From the NCBI GenBank assembly GCA_020746875.1, contig JAGTJL010000038.1:1-64000 (forward strand): DNA of 64,000 nt. Direction: 5' to 3'. A program made the translations under genes and the position numbers. The notes beneath the pieces are model-generated. The model searched no databases and was not told the DNA's origin. It saw only the letters and a list, made by a program, of their open reading frames with translations. The number at the start of each line of letters is the position of its first letter. The stretch's first letter is position 1. Source of the stretch: Rhexocercosporidium sp. MPI-PUGE-AT-0058. Taxonomy: Eukaryota > Ascomycota > Leotiomycetes > Helotiales. Below are positions 12,850 through 26,460 of this stretch, one piece after another.

Positions 12850-15200
12850 GTTAATTAAGTAAACTTTAGCGATTAAAAGTAAGTCGACTTTAAATTCTTT
12901 TTCTAAAATTATTACTTTTTAAAGCGCTATTAAAATAGCGGTTAAAATTATAAGTATTAGGCTAAAGAAAAGAATTAAACTTAATAATAATTAAAAAGTT
13001 AATTATTAAATTAATATTTCTTATATTAAAAAGATTTAATACTTTCATTTCTTTTATTTAATTTGAAGCTTATATATAAGTCTAGCTTAAGATACGATAA
13101 GATAAGTAATAACTCGTTATTTTTATTTAAAGAAAATACGTTTAAGCTATCGCGAAACTCGTAATCCTCTTAATATAAAATTCGAAATATTAACTTAAAG
13201 TAATAAAAGGCATTAAAATATAATATTATTCCTTTTTTAATTATAATCTTAAAGAGCTTTTATATATTTTATAGTTTTAATACTAATAATAGCGATTTAG
13301 TCCTAAATCTCTTAATTAATAGTCTTCGGTCGACTTGTTTTTAATAAGTTAATTAAAATAAGGATTTCTCTTAAGGTTAAGTTTTTAAGGAGTTTTATTT
13401 AAGTAAGAAGCTTATCGAGCGTATTATTTAGCGTGTAATTATTCTGTAATAGCGCTTAATATACACGAGGTCAGCTTAAAGTCGCTTTAACGGCGATAAG
13501 TAAGTTGCTTTTAGCGCGTTTTTAAATAGTCCCCGTAAAAGGTAATTTAATAATAATCGGTCCTTTTCGACTCACGGCTAGAATAACTTCTTTTAATTTC
13601 TTAAAAATAATAATATTATTATTATCTCTTATAATAATTTAAGTAGGTTTTACTTTAAGTGCTTTAATTAAAAGGTTTACGTTTATAAACTCTTAAAATC
13701 TAACGGCATTCTTAACTTTTTTATAAACTTTTAGTTTTTCGTAATTAACTTAAGCTTTAAGACGTTTTTAAAGTAGGGTTTCGGTTATATATAGTTCGGC
13801 TTTTATTATTGCTTTAAAAACAGCGACACTTTATTATTTTATTTTTATAAATATTATTTTGAAGTTATTATTTATTCTTTTTAAATTAAAAGTAATAAAT
13901 ACGTTTTAAACGTTAGCTAGTCCCATTATATTAAAGAGTTAAATAACGAAGATGTCTAAATAGTTTTAAGGCTTTTAATTTACTTTTAATATTAGTCCTT
14001 TTAAGGCTAACTTCGATATAATATTTTATTAAATTAAAAGGGCTTTTTAAGCGTCTTAAAGCTTTCTTTAAATTGCTTTTTCTTTTTACCTTAAGTTTAA
14101 GTCTCTTTTTATATTAATTATTTATAAAATAAGGACTTTTTTTCTTAATTTATTTTAAGGAAATTAAACTGCTTAAGCTTTTATTCCTTTTTTTTTAAAA
14201 GCTTATATAAATATAATTGTCTTTATTTTTATAAATAATTCTTAAATTAAACTATTTCTTAAACTTGTAATATTAATTTTAATACTTATAAAATCCTTAA
14301 GGTCTAATACCCGGAATCGGCTTATTAAAGCAAAAAAGGCATTTAATGTTTATCTTGTCTTTTATATTAAAACGTTAATTATATTTAAAGCTTGCTTTAG
14401 AATCGTAATAAAATATCTTAGCTTCTTTAGGGTATATAATCGACTTATAAGTAGACAAAGCCTTGACTTCGGCTATTAACTTAATATTTTTTCTTTTCTT
14501 TATAATAGCGTATAAAATGCGTAAGTTATTTAGTCCTTCCGCAATCGTATTAATATCCCGTTTTATAATTTAATTAATATCGCAAGTCAGCCTCTTAATA
14601 ATAAGAATGACTTCTTTTTAAATATGCATTTCCTAATTTAGTCTAAGACAAAGTATTAAATTCTTCTTAAATACGTCGTTAATCTCTTAAATTAAGAAAT
14701 TGTCCTTATACCTTATAAACTCGGGGCGAGTCATAAGGTTAAGCCTTTTAAATAGTATCGCTAAAAATAGAGTTTTACTATTACTCGACTTAAGTCGAAG
14801 ACGGTCGGCTTAAGTAATTCACATAAATAATGCTTTTTCTTTAATTAAAGTGTCGATTTTATAAGATTATATTTAAGTATATTACCGTATTCGGTATAAA
14901 GCATACCTTTCTATAACTTAATTACCTTTGCATAAAGCTCTAGCTTCGCATAAAGCTCCGGCTTCCGTGCTTTGAACCTCGGAAGCTTTAAGCTTCCGGT
15001 AAAGGGTTATTCAGGGCTAAAACAGTGGCTTCATCAAGCCTTAAGCTTCCGTGTTTTAAACCTCGGAAGCTCTGGTAATATAAAGCTAGTCTTAATATAA
15101 CGCTAGTTTTAATATAAAGCTAATAACCGATGCGAGAGCAAATAGCCGATGCGAGAGCAAATAGTCGATGCAAGAGCTAAATAGCTAGGCGCCTAAAAGT
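12850..15200 (-). mobile_element. Unclassified RIP-degraded remnant, minus strand coding
   Basis: Minus-strand translation near 14,500-14,700 gives a long protein-like run with only a few RIP-type stops. It is rich in Lys, Asn, Ile and Leu, with a segment resembling an alpha-helical gag or coiled-coil region. No protease, reverse transcriptase or transposase motif was found. It lies between the Gypsy 3' LTR and the tandem repeats at 14,960. I do not recognise it. Confidence 0.35.
14960..15185. repeat. Short tandem and inverted repeats
   Basis: The phrase CTTCCGTGYTTTRAACCTCGG occurs twice (near 14,970 and 15,047), each time next to GGAAGCTTTAAGCTTCC-like inverted text. It is followed by three near-perfect 19-bp units of GATGCGAGAGCAAATAG type at about 15,128-15,180. 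These are local tandem duplications with no coding sense. Confidence 0.7.
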
Positions 15201-15294
15201 AGTTATATAGACTTAGTTTCCCCCGAAGTAATGGAATCATTATTCACACCAAATCTCTGCTTTTAAGGTTATGAGTATGAGCTCCCGACAGCAC

Positions 15295-15545
15295 TTCTTC
15301 TAATTCTACCTACCATACCTACCTACCATACCTACGTCATACCCCTAATACGTTGCTCTCTTACTAGCTGGTCTAGTATATACTACCATACCTACCATAC
15401 CTACCATACCTACGGCTCTATACCCTCATATCTTCATACTTACGGCTTTATACCTCCATATCTTCATACCTATAGCTCTATACCTTTATACCTCCATATC
15501 TTCATACCTATAGCTCTATACCTTTATACCTACGTTATACCTTTG
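15295..15545. repeat. CTACCATAC-type minisatellite
   Basis: The tract repeats CTACCATAC and then CTATACCTCCATATCTTCATAC units in irregular order. It holds many CpA dinucleotides, so it escaped RIP or arose afterwards. No gene is visible. Confidence 0.8.
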
Positions 15546-17652
15546 ATACGTAGCTCTCTTATTAGCTAGTTTAATTATATAACTTTTAAAACACAAAAAG
15601 CTGAATATCTTTGATATTTATTAGTAAATACCCTTTATACTCTTAACAAATATAACTTATATATTAATAAATCTACCGTATAAGTCTTAGAGTTTTTAGA
15701 TTAGTCATCCTTGTACTAAAAGTAAAATAAAAACGTGACTTCAAGTTCTCATATACCAATAGGTATTTTACTTTATAACTCTCAATATATACGGGTCACG
15801 TGCTCAATAACTAATATTTAAAAACTTAGACTATTCTGAATAACTCAAACTTCGGAATCTTTAAAGTTAAATCAATACCTTCAAATACTTATTTGAAATA
15901 TAATTAATATATAATAAATAAAATGACTTTTAATAAAATCACTATGGCTAAGCTTAGCGGCTCGGCTAATTACCTAATTTGGGCACTTCGTATGACGGCC
16001 TTCTTAATAAAAGAAGCGCTAAACGCTATAATAGCGTTTAATAAAGTAAGTAATAAAATCAACGGCAAAGCCCTGTTTAATATTTAATTGCTTATTAAGG
16101 ATGGCCCTCTTTTGTAAATACAGTATATAATACGTGCTTTTGAAGCTTGGCAATCGCTTAAAAACCTCTATCCCCTAAAAGGGTTTAGCTTGGAATTTTT
16201 GATTTACCGAGAATTCTTTAATACTCATTTAATTAAGTATAATTTAATGAAAGAATACCTTAATAAAGTAAAACAGCTAAGCGATTAGTTAAAAGCTAAA
16301 AACCTTAAGTTGCTTAAACAAGTAATAATAACTTAAGTTCTTAATAACTTAATTAATAATTATAATAGATTAGTTTTTAATATAATATAATCTTTAAGAA
16401 TTAATATTAATTCTTATACTCTTAAATCGTTATTCTTTAATTTATTAAATAAATTAAAACGCTAAGAATTAAATGAAGCTAATATAAATTAGGCCTTAAT
16501 AACTTTTAGTAGTAATAAAGGCAAAAAACCTTATAAGGTCACTAAAAATACTACTTAAAGCAAGAAGTATTATATTAATTATAAATAACACTTTTACGTA
16601 ACTTTTAACTGCGCTTTTTTATTTCTCGAGAAGGCGCCGAAGGGCTGGAAACGCCTAAAGACTAATAAATCACCTTATATTACCGAGAAATCGGCTCGAG
16701 ATAAGCGAGACAATAATATAAACGTCTTATATAGCATTATAAGTGCTATTAAAGTCTTTAGCGATTTTAATTTTAATTTAAATATTATAGAAGATATACA
16801 GATATTAATAATTATACCTCTTATAAAAATTAATAAAATAACTAATATTGATAATATAGGCTTCAATTTAAACTCTATAAATAATCACGGGATTAAGAAA
16901 ATAAGTGTAAATAGTCAAAATAATTAAATAAAAACCTTTGCACTTAATACTGCCGTAATTATATATATATATTATAATTTATCATATTTTAATGATTTTA
17001 AATTATATAATAAGTCAATTAATTAAGGGAAAGCAAAACAAATAATAATTAAAGGATATGAAAATATCCTTATAAAATTAAATATTAATAATTAAATATA
17101 TATATTTAAGAATTGCCTTTATATGCTAGAATTAAGAATAAACTTAATAAGTTAAAGTTAATTAAATAAATAATATTATAGCATTTTTAATAATACTTTT
17201 ACTTATATTAAAAACAAAAATAATGAAGTAATAATATAAGGAATAAAAATAAAAAGATTATATATCCTTAATATTATACCTTACAAAAATAATAATAATA
17301 ATAATATTTAAATATTAACTACTACTGAAAATATTAATAAAGTAGAAATTAAAAGCATTAATAAAATGGACTTATATATTAAATTAGGCCATATAAGCTT
17401 GAATTACTTAAATAAAATAATAAAAAATACAATAGGTTATAATAATATAATATTAAATAATATAATTAATATTTAAATATTAAACTGTAAAAGTTGCTTT
17501 AAAAGCAAATTTATAAATAAAATAAATAAAGAATCTAATAATAAAACGTTTGATTTATTAGAAAAAATAGAGAGTGATTTATGCGGTCCTATTACCCCTA
17601 TAACTTACGATAAATATAAATATATTATAACTTTCTTAGATTTTAATAGCAA

Positions 17653-17765
17653 CTACTTAAAAATAAAACTACTTAAAAATAAAACTACTTAAAAATAAAA
17701 CTACTTAAAAATAAAACTACTTAAAAATAAAACTACTTAAAAATAAAACTACTTAAAAATAAATA
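17653..17765. repeat. 16-bp tandem expansion inside Copia integrase
   Basis: The unit CTACTTAAAAATAAAA is repeated about seven times with perfect 16-bp period. The integrase frame reads sensibly into it (L-D-F-N-S-N-Y-L-K-I-K) and out of it (K-Y-E-A-Y-N-A-F). The array therefore grew within the coding sequence after the element was inactive. Confidence 0.88.
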
Positions 17766-18455
17766 CGAAGCGTATAACGCTTTTATTAAATATAAATTAA
17801 AGAATGAAAATAATAATAATAATAAACGTATAAGCATATTTGCAATTAATAACGGGGGGGATATATTAATAATAAATTATAATATAACTCATCAATTAGC
17901 ACCTGTTTATATAAAAGAATTAAATGGAATAATAGGGCGTATTAATCGCACAATTTTAAATAAGGTTAGATGTTTATTAAATATTGTTAATTTGCTTAAT
18001 TATATGTGGGGAGAAGATGCAATTACAGCTACTTATTTATATAATAGAACTCCTCATTCGGTAATAAATTATAAAATACTATATGAAGTAAGATATAATA
18101 AAATCCTTGATATTAATTATATTAAAACCTTTGGCTTTATATGTTTTTATAAAAATACAAAGAATTATATAATTAAACTAAAACCAAAAGCTAATAAAGT
18201 AATATTAATTAAATTTAATTATCTATTATATAAAGTACTAGATATTATAAATAAAAAAGCTCTTTGGGTAAGAGATATTAAAATAATAGATAATAATTTG
18301 TAAATAATCCTGAAATAAATCTATTTAAAGAAAATCAAATAAATATACAAGACCTTATAAGTCAAGAAATTAATACAAGACTTAATGATAATATTAAAGG
18401 CAATAATAATAATAATAATAATGAGGATAATAATTATAATATAAGATTAATAAGA

Positions 18456-18789
<334 letters not shown>

Positions 18790-19860
18790 TTCTGATAATA
18801 TTAAAAAGCTTAAGTATATTAAGACAGACTCGAAGTCAGATACGACGAAACGAATATTTCGAGCCTGAAAGGAATAGTACAAGATATAATTATTTCAGAT
18901 TAAAAGTACGTATAACTTAATATTTCAAGTTATAATTTAAAATAAACTATGAGATAGCAGAGTTAATTATTACGCTAAACTAAAGCAACTAATACAGGCT
19001 CAGGAAATACTCTAGAGCACGAAAATACTTTATTTAAAGAAGAATACGGCGAGCTTAAAGGAGATTAATAACTTCTCCTAGAAAATATACTATTAAATAT
19101 ATTATTATAATATCTTTTAGAAGATAATATAACTTAAGAGATCCTCGACGAAATACTTTAAGTATTAAATTAAAATTAATTACGCTTTATTATTCGAACT
19201 CAGCGGAGACGTTAAGTAAGAGAAGTAATATAATTAAATAAACGGTTTAAGAGAAAGCTGAGAACATACTCTTTTACGATAAAGGAGCTCTTAAACGCCG
19301 AATTTATAAATTAAATAAATAAGAATTATATATATATTATATCTTTTATTACGATATTCTAGAATAATAAGATAACGCGTGAAAATAAATAAAATTACAA
19401 AATTATATATATTATATTTGTAACTGTAATTAATAGCGAATCGATTAAAGTATAAGTAACTGCAAGCTCTAAATTAGTATAATTATATTAAATAAAGCTC
19501 TTACGAGCATTAAAATATTAAAAGAAGTTGAAATTATACTTATAAGAAAAACGCTTTAAGGAAAACGCGCGCAAAGAAATAAAGAATCTTTAAGCTAAAA
19601 AGTATTAGTATATTATATTAAAAGCAAATGCGAAAATATTATTTATATTATTAAAATAAGTATTTACTTATAAAGTCAACTTAGCGGAATAGCTTATACG
19701 TACTAAATCGCGAGTCGTTGTTAAAAGTGATCTATAGGAAGATATTATAATATTCTTTATATACGCCTTTACGCTAATAGCAAATCTTTCCGCGTTATAA
19801 TAGCTATAGCAGCATAATTTAATTTCAAAGATAAATAATACGACGTCGTGAATACGTTTA

Positions 19861-20115
19861 TGTTAGATTCAACTTCGGTAACTCGTGCCGATTCTACGCC
19901 AGAATAGCCGAAGAAGCTTCTACGGCTTACGCGGCCCGGAAATTACACTCGTATTCAATTACGTAGTCGTAGAAGCTTTTAAAGAAGATATTATTTTATA
20001 TATAATTATCGAAGAGCTCTTTTAGCTCTTTAAGTAAGCAAGCAATTCTTTCTCTTTGATCACGTGTTCTCACCTACTGCGCTTCCTCATTCTGATTGGC
20101 TCACCTATTCTCACA
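19861..20115 (+). mobile_element. Solo LTR with 5-bp target duplication inside Copia RT
   Basis: It starts TGTTAGATTC and ends CTATTCTCACA. GTTTA stands directly before (19,856-19,860) and directly after (20,116-20,120), a perfect 5-bp target site duplication. The Copia reverse transcriptase frame reads D-V-V-N-T-F up to the left duplication and continues from the right copy. A closely related LTR occurs at 34,557-34,821 and, inverted, at 40,795-41,104. It keeps many CpA dinucleotides, unlike its host. Confidence 0.93.
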
Positions 20116-20787
20116 GTTTATTAATACAAAATAAGACGAAGGAAATATACTTATTTACTATTATCTCTCTAGTAGTTTTAAATAGCCCGGCATAATTACA
20201 AAGATTAATAAAGCTTTATATAACCTCAGCGACTCTTTAGCTTTATAATATAACGACTTCTTAATTATACTTAAAATCCTTAGTCTTGTATTACTTATAA
20301 AAGAGCCTTAAATCTTTACAAACGATAAGCGAACGGTATTTATAACCTTTTACGTAAACAATATATAAATATTATATTATAATTTAAACCTCCTTATAAC
20401 AACTAAAATCATCAGTAGCTTAAATAACGCTTATGAACTTATTATAATAAGAAATATAAAATAATTCTTAGGAGTGCGAATTATACATAATAAACATGCG
20501 AAAATAATTACGCTTATTTATAATACGTATATAAAAAAAAGTAATTCAAAAATTCAACTTAATAAATAGTAATTACCCGAGAACTCCTTTATTATACTAC
20601 TACTTAATTAAGAATACTGCCAAGGCAATTATAAATTAAATTAAAAAATATTAAGAGAAAGTTCATTTTATATTATATATAATTATTATATTTAAATTAA
20701 ATATAACTTTTGCAGCTTCATGATTATTGTGTTTCTTAACGAACCCGAGTTAAAAGCAATTATAAGCTGTAAATTAGATTATACGCT

Positions 20788-20880
20788 ATTTCTTTATTAT
20801 ACGCTATTTCTTTATTATACGCTATTTCTTTATTATACGCTATTTCTTTATTATACGCTATTTATTTATTATACGCTTCT
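20788..20880. repeat. 20-bp tandem repeat inside Copia
   Basis: The unit TTATTATACGCTATTTCTTT is repeated about five times between the reverse transcriptase and RNase H regions. The last unit carries one substitution. It is a second independent tandem expansion in the same dead element. Confidence 0.9.
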
Positions 20881-21389
20881 TAAGTATTATTTATAATCGT
20901 TAAGAGAGCGAAACGCAGCTTATAATAACTTTTAATGCTTCTTTTGTAAATGATTCAAAAATTAAGTATTCTTTATAAAACCTTATTATTATTTTATTCG
21001 GAGGTATTATATTATAAATAGCAACTAGATAAGATATAATTACTACTTCGATAACTGAAGCTGAGCTTTTAAAAGTAAAGCGAACTGCAAAAATAATTAT
21101 AATAATATAAAAGCTCTTTGCGGAAATATATTTTAATATAAAGTGCCCTTAAAATATCTTCTGTAATACTTAATAAACGATTAGGCCTATAATTAAAAAG
21201 AACTAGCGCATATCGACTAAGCTTAAGCACGTTAATATTCAAAATATATAATTACGTTAAAACTATTAAAAAACATGTTTTAAAGTTATATACTTACTTA
21301 TAAGCGAAATATACGCAAATAACCTTATTAAAAACCTTCTACAACAGAAGTTTAACAATTTTATCGTATTACTTAATTATAAGACGCTA

Positions 21390-22560
21390 AAGCGTTAGTA
21401 AGTATAAAAGAAACCCGTTTTTAAGCTGCTTATAAAATAGCAAACTATAACTCTAAAGAGGCACGTTCTTAAGCCGCTATTAAATCGCGAATTAAATTAT
21501 TAATAAATTTATTAGCTTTATTAGCAACTCCTTAATACGGCGGCGGCGGGCGGTCATGTCACTAATAATAACACCAGCATTAATAGCACCAGTATTAGCA
21601 CCAACCCGAACAAGTAAGAGGATTAAGCAAAAGGCGGGAGCAAGGATAACGAAAGCGGGAGCAAGAGCGAGGGTAGCAGTAATAGCTAAATAACTAAAGT
21701 TAATTTCTTTAAAGCTATTTGTAAGAATAAGATAAATATATTATGCGTAGTAAAAGCATCTCGGACCGAAGCCCGGAAGTTTTTCAATTATTACTTAAAG
21801 TTAATTAATTTTAAAAATATAAGAATTAAAATCAAACTTACGCGAGTGCGAGAAGTATTACGCTTCTCTTTTATAAAAGTAGTAAAAGCTACCGCGACAG
21901 TAGGCTTAATAAGACTAGTATAATTATAATTTTAGCTATAGCACTAAAAGCACCGAGCCGAACTAGTAATATCTTAATAAATACTAATAAGAAAATTACG
22001 TTTAAAGCAACTTTAACGCATATTAAGCAAAAGACTCTTTATTAATACTTACTTTAATACGCCGGCGGGCGGGAGTAATAAGGGCGGCAAGGGCGGCAAG
22101 AAGAAGCATAAGAGAAGGAGTGCGAAAGCGAAGGCGAGGATAACGGCGAAGGAAAGGAGGAAAAGCGGCGGCAAGCTATTATAATTAATTAGTATACTTC
22201 AACTCACTTAATTTCTTGATCTTTTAATTTAAATAACGTCGGAAACTAAACTTAAAAATATAAAAAATAAGAGGAAATATACTTTTTTAGCTACGCGAGC
22301 AGCGGCGAGATTAAAAAAGCGGGAGGCACGAGCAGCTAATTTAGCGGCAGAAACACGACTTATTTTAAATTTAATATACTTACAAAAAGAAATTAAAAAA
22401 GAAAAAAGCTATTTATATACTCTCGCTTATATATTAAGTATATTTATTTTAATTACTAATTGTTATTTTCCTTATTATCTATCGTTTTTATTATTTATTA
22501 TATTTATTATTTATTATATTTATTATATACTTATTTGCTTCGCTAAAAATACGTATTATC
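21390..22560 (+). other. Unassigned remnant with two GC-rich patches
   Basis: Downstream of Copia RNase H lie two GC-rich, purine-rich patches (about 21,535-21,690 and 22,060-22,180) encoding Gly/Ser/Lys/Arg-rich low-complexity text. A plus-strand stretch with few stops lies near 22,290-22,420 and reads as an Ala/Arg/Lys-rich helix. They resemble the patch at 11,800-11,930. They could be the Copia 3' untranslated region, captured host sequence or a further element. No domain is recognised. Confidence 0.35.
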
Positions 22561-22804
22561 TTTAGCGAAAAAGTATATCATGCAGGTTTTAATTGATTAG
22601 TTAAGCAAGCTTAATTAAGAGTATTATAACTGTAGCGCCAATAAGCTCCTTTATTTAAGGAGCTTATACGCGTTATATATAATAATATAACAACAGAAGA
22701 TACGTAACTGCGCAAATTTCAATTGACTTAATATTCGCCTTTATAAAGCCTCAAGGTATATTATACGATAGTTAATAACAGAAAGGTCTATTTTATCGGC
22801 TTTT

Positions 22805-22983
22805 TGTCAGGAGCAGGAGAGTCATACGAAGGTGATTCGGTGCCAAGACGGGCTTAGCACGGGTGGCTGGCTAGCCACGTGATTCAGGGGTTATATATAT
22901 GTTGTAACTAGCTCTTTGGTTTAGATTCCCTAGAGATCAGTTTGAATTACAACTGTGGTGGCACTCTACTATTGGACCTTACA
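22805..22983 (+). mobile_element. Solo LTR with 5-bp target duplication CTTTT
   Basis: It starts TGTCAGGAGC and ends GGACCTTACA. The 5-mer CTTTT is found at 22,800-22,804 and again at 22,984-22,988. Its second half matches the Gypsy 3' LTR at 12,644-12,845. No internal sequence is attached, so it is a solo LTR. It lies just upstream of the MULE relic. Confidence 0.85.
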
Positions 22984-23201
22984 CTTTTTAAGGATCATAT
23001 AAAAAGCGCTACTAATTCGGACCTAATCCGGAGTAAGTCCCGCAGGTATATGGAACCGTAAGTGCCGCAAAAGTCGATTAAGAAGCGTATCTCTTATAAA
23101 GGGAAACGAATTCTAAGTACTTTAGAAGAATAATGCCTGAAATATCGTGCTCTTAAAGCTTCCGCTTTGAAGCTATTTACACTTCTTGATCGTATAACGA
23201 C

Positions 23202-26200
23202 ATGTTAACCTTCACTGGCGAACCTTGCGGTCCTCCGCCATCTGCAGCAATTTATAATGATATCGCTTCCTGTTTTGCTATTAGTCAAGCGCATGCTAAG
23301 GCTAATAGCTATGCTTTTATGTAGCGAGATACTCGACCGAATCGTGCAGTATTTGTCTACGATCGAGAAGGGAAATATAAGCTAAGAGAGAAGCAAACCG
23401 ATACATATTCTATAAGGAAACGCTTGAATACTGGCTCGAAGAAGTGCGGTTATTGTATAAGAGTTATCCTCGTATAAGATAAGGTTATAAGTAAATAAGA
23501 GTTGGTTATTATGGAAGCTATATATAATCACGCGCGCTCTGCAGTCTTTCTGCTTATTTAGTGTACAGAATCTCTGCTATCTTTGCGGAAACTCGTGTCT
23601 TTATTAACTTTAAAATATATTTCTAATTTTATTTAGAAGTCGCGAATTGAGCAATTAGGTAGTAAGACACTTATTTAATAGCTTTTACAGGTACTTATTT
23701 TCATATCTAAAAGCTTCTTATTATTAATAAATTATATAAGAGTTATAAGACAACGATTATTCCCCTCAGTACGAACTAAAGACCGGTCTTTTACGATACT
23801 TCTTTTTCATCGACCCCTCCTCTCTTTAGCTTTAGAAGTAATATTCCGATGTTTTATTACTCGATTACATATACAAAACTAATTGATTTAATATGTTTTT
23901 GCTAAATATTTGTGGAATATTAGGAAATAATATAATAATTTAACTTAAGATGGCTTTTTTGTTAGGTGAGACGGAAGTCGATTACAAATAAGCCCTTATA
24001 TAACTCAAGGGGACAATGTCTTAGCGTATGATTAAAGAGCTAGTTTTTATTATAATAAATAGGGAATTAGCTTATTAAATGCCTTAAAGCATTCTTTCCT
24101 TAGGCCCGGCACCTCCTTTATCGATAGCACGTTAATATGAACGTATTAGCAAAAACCAAGAAGTACTTCCCTGGCCTTATTAAAAGCTACGACGGAATCT
24201 GGATACGCTACTTACGCTTTTAAGCATTCTTGAGCTCTTACTTAGCCCGTTATTTGTTGAGTCTAAAATCACTGTGGCAATTATACTAATCCTATATTAT
24301 AAAAAATTACTTAAATAGCCATAATAAACGTAACTTACTTAATTTATATTATAAATTTTTGCCATGATTACTAAAAAGATTCGCAGAACTAAGGGTATTC
24401 ATTCCTGGGCACTAAAGACTAATTGAACGGAAACTTCACCTTTAGAACGCGCTGTAATCGCTGTTAGTACTTCCCCGCCTGAGGAGGTTGTAAAAGAGTA
24501 CGGAATCAGTTCTGGTGCTGTGTATAAGATACGGAAGAGGATTCGCAAGAGAGCAAAAGAAACGCGGAAACCTTTAGGAGATATTGTTAATACGCAAAGC
24601 CTGCCGCGTCGCTATTTTACCTTACGAGAACCTCGTGTTGAGAGACGTGTTATAAAGGAGATATTGAGCTCTGATAACTAAAAGTCGCTTAAATTATATT
24701 GTGAGGACTTCGACCTTTTATTTAAAGAGGAAACACTTCTGCAGGTCTTCTACGAGAACGATATATTATATAACGTTTGTGTTACTAAGCTAGAGCTTGT
24801 AAAAGTCACTAAACGCGTACGGAAACGACTTATCTAAGAGCTGAAGAAGCGCGACCTCCATAGGATCGTTTGAATTAATGCTGCCAACGTACGCGTTAAG
24901 TTTATGAAAGAAAAGGCTTAAATAAAGACAAGGACGGAGCATTTTAAGTAAAACAAGCGTCTAAAGATTAAAGAATACGCCGCAGGGTTTTTTAATGCAA
25001 TTAAGTATAGAGAACCCCCGGGGCCTTATACGATTATATACACGGAAATATAAGAAGAAAAAGCTGCTGCGGAGGAGGAATTGGATAAGGAGAATACTAA
25101 GTGGCGAAGCTTTAATTCCTTATAGTTTGTAACTTAAGAGTAACGCAAGGAGGAAAGCGCCAAAGAAATAAGAAAGAAGAGAACTGGCCGGCGTGCGAAT
25201 CTTGACGTATTTCTACGTAATAAGAAGAGAATTAGAAGTAATAGAAGTCGTGGAGGTGTTGATTGGTATTGCCTTATGAAGCTGTACTTTGAGCCTCTTT
25301 TCTACTATAGATGGCAGAATTAAAGGCTTAAGGTAAAGACCCTCTTTTAGTAATAGATAATACGCTAGCTTATATTTCTCCTTTTATAAAAGAAATACTC
25401 ATTACTTAAGAGATATCGAAGCTTCTTTAGCTTCCGGATTCGCTTGATTTGAATATAATTAAGTATATTTAGAATTATATTCACAAGAAGATCGCAGAGA
25501 GGAAACGTAAACTAAGGACGGATGCTGAGTTTATAAAAGCATGGCTAGAAGAGTGGCCAAAGGTGCTTCAATAAGTAATTAATAAGTATATTGACTTGAT
25601 TTATTAGCGTCTTGATTAAGTTATTACAATAAGAGGAGATAATTGCTTTTATAGTTAGTTTATATAATAATATATTCTTTATAATACGTTTTTAATATAG
25701 TATTCTACTTAAACGACTTTATAAAGGTGACTTTATGATATACGTATTTATTAATAAAATTACTTCGTTTTTTTTAATAAATAATACGTATAAAGGAAGT
25801 TAATAATTTGAGTTATTTTAAAGTATATACGCTTCGTTGGTTGTTGTTGTGTAAATTATTGATATTTTAGTGTTTGTGTGAGAAAGTAGGGTTTTGGACT
25901 TAACAAATAACGGGCTGAAATGCATTACTTTCTAGTATAACTAAGGAGGCTTTTGATAATACTCTTCAGAATATGCGTACTAAGTTTCCAGCGGAAGCTA
26001 TAAGTTATTATGAGAATACTTAACTCCTTTGGAAAGAGAAACTTATTGCCTTTTAGGTTAATTAATTATATCATTTTGGAATCACTATTACTAGTCTTAT
26101 TAAGGGTTATCATGCTACCCTTAAGGCATATTTACAGCGTGGCTATAGCGACTTTCGTAGTATATTTCTCAAAATGAAGCTCTTTTGGATAGTATAATAG

Positions 26201-26460
26201 AAAAGCATTGAGACGACAATTGCTAAGCAGTAATTACGACCTCGCCATAATATAAATATCCCTCTTTTTGCTGCTGTCCTTTAGTCTGTCCATAACTACG
26301 CATTACTCCGAATAAATCAAGAGTATAGCAAGCTCCCAGCCGCCGGCCTTCCTTCAGATATTTATACATATATAATACTAAAAGCCTTTAGCCTCCCTTA
26401 TTAATATATCATTTATAAGAGAAAGCAAGAGAGTAGAATGATTATACTTGGCAGAGGCTT
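23202..26460 (+). mobile_element. Mutator-like (MULE) transposase relic, split by a mariner element
   Basis: The N-terminal part from an ATG at 23,202 reads as a FAR1/WRKY-like DNA-binding domain, with D-I-A-S-C-F-A..Q-A-H-A-K-A-N-S-Y-A-F and N-T-G-S-K-K-C-G-Y. A core segment at 23,800-24,240 contains N-A-L-K-H-S-F. The C-terminal part resumes at about 25,925 (E-A-F-D-N-T-L-Q-N-M-R-T-K-F-P), continues through Y-H-A-T-L-K-A-Y-L, and ends with a degraded SWIM zinc finger (L-K-A-F-S-L-P-Y) near 26,370-26,400. Cys codons of the finger appear as Tyr. Several frame changes and stops are present. Terminal inverted repeats of the MULE itself were not resolved. It is less heavily mutated than the retroelements. 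Confidence 0.82.
24241..25919 (+). mobile_element. Tc1/mariner-type element with terminal inverted repeats
   Basis: The left end (24,244-24,268) starts AGCCCGTTATTTGTT and the right end (25,892-25,916) is its reverse complement with 23 of 25 positions equal. Between them a degraded transposase starts at an ATG at 24,363. An N-terminal helix-turn-helix reads S-P-P-E-E-V-V-K-E-Y-G-I-S-S-G-A-V-Y-K-I. Near the C terminus L-P-D-S-L-D-L-N-I-I-K-Y-I matches the S-P-D-L-N-x-I-E-x-x-W region of the family. About fifteen stops interrupt it, many at Gln, Trp or Arg positions. The TA target duplication could not be fixed because the outermost bases differ. It sits inside the MULE coding region. Confidence 0.88.

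Noticed and set aside
20788..20880. Regular 20-bp repeats resembling a CRISPR array
   Set aside because: Repeats are contiguous without spacers, inside a eukaryotic Copia relic.
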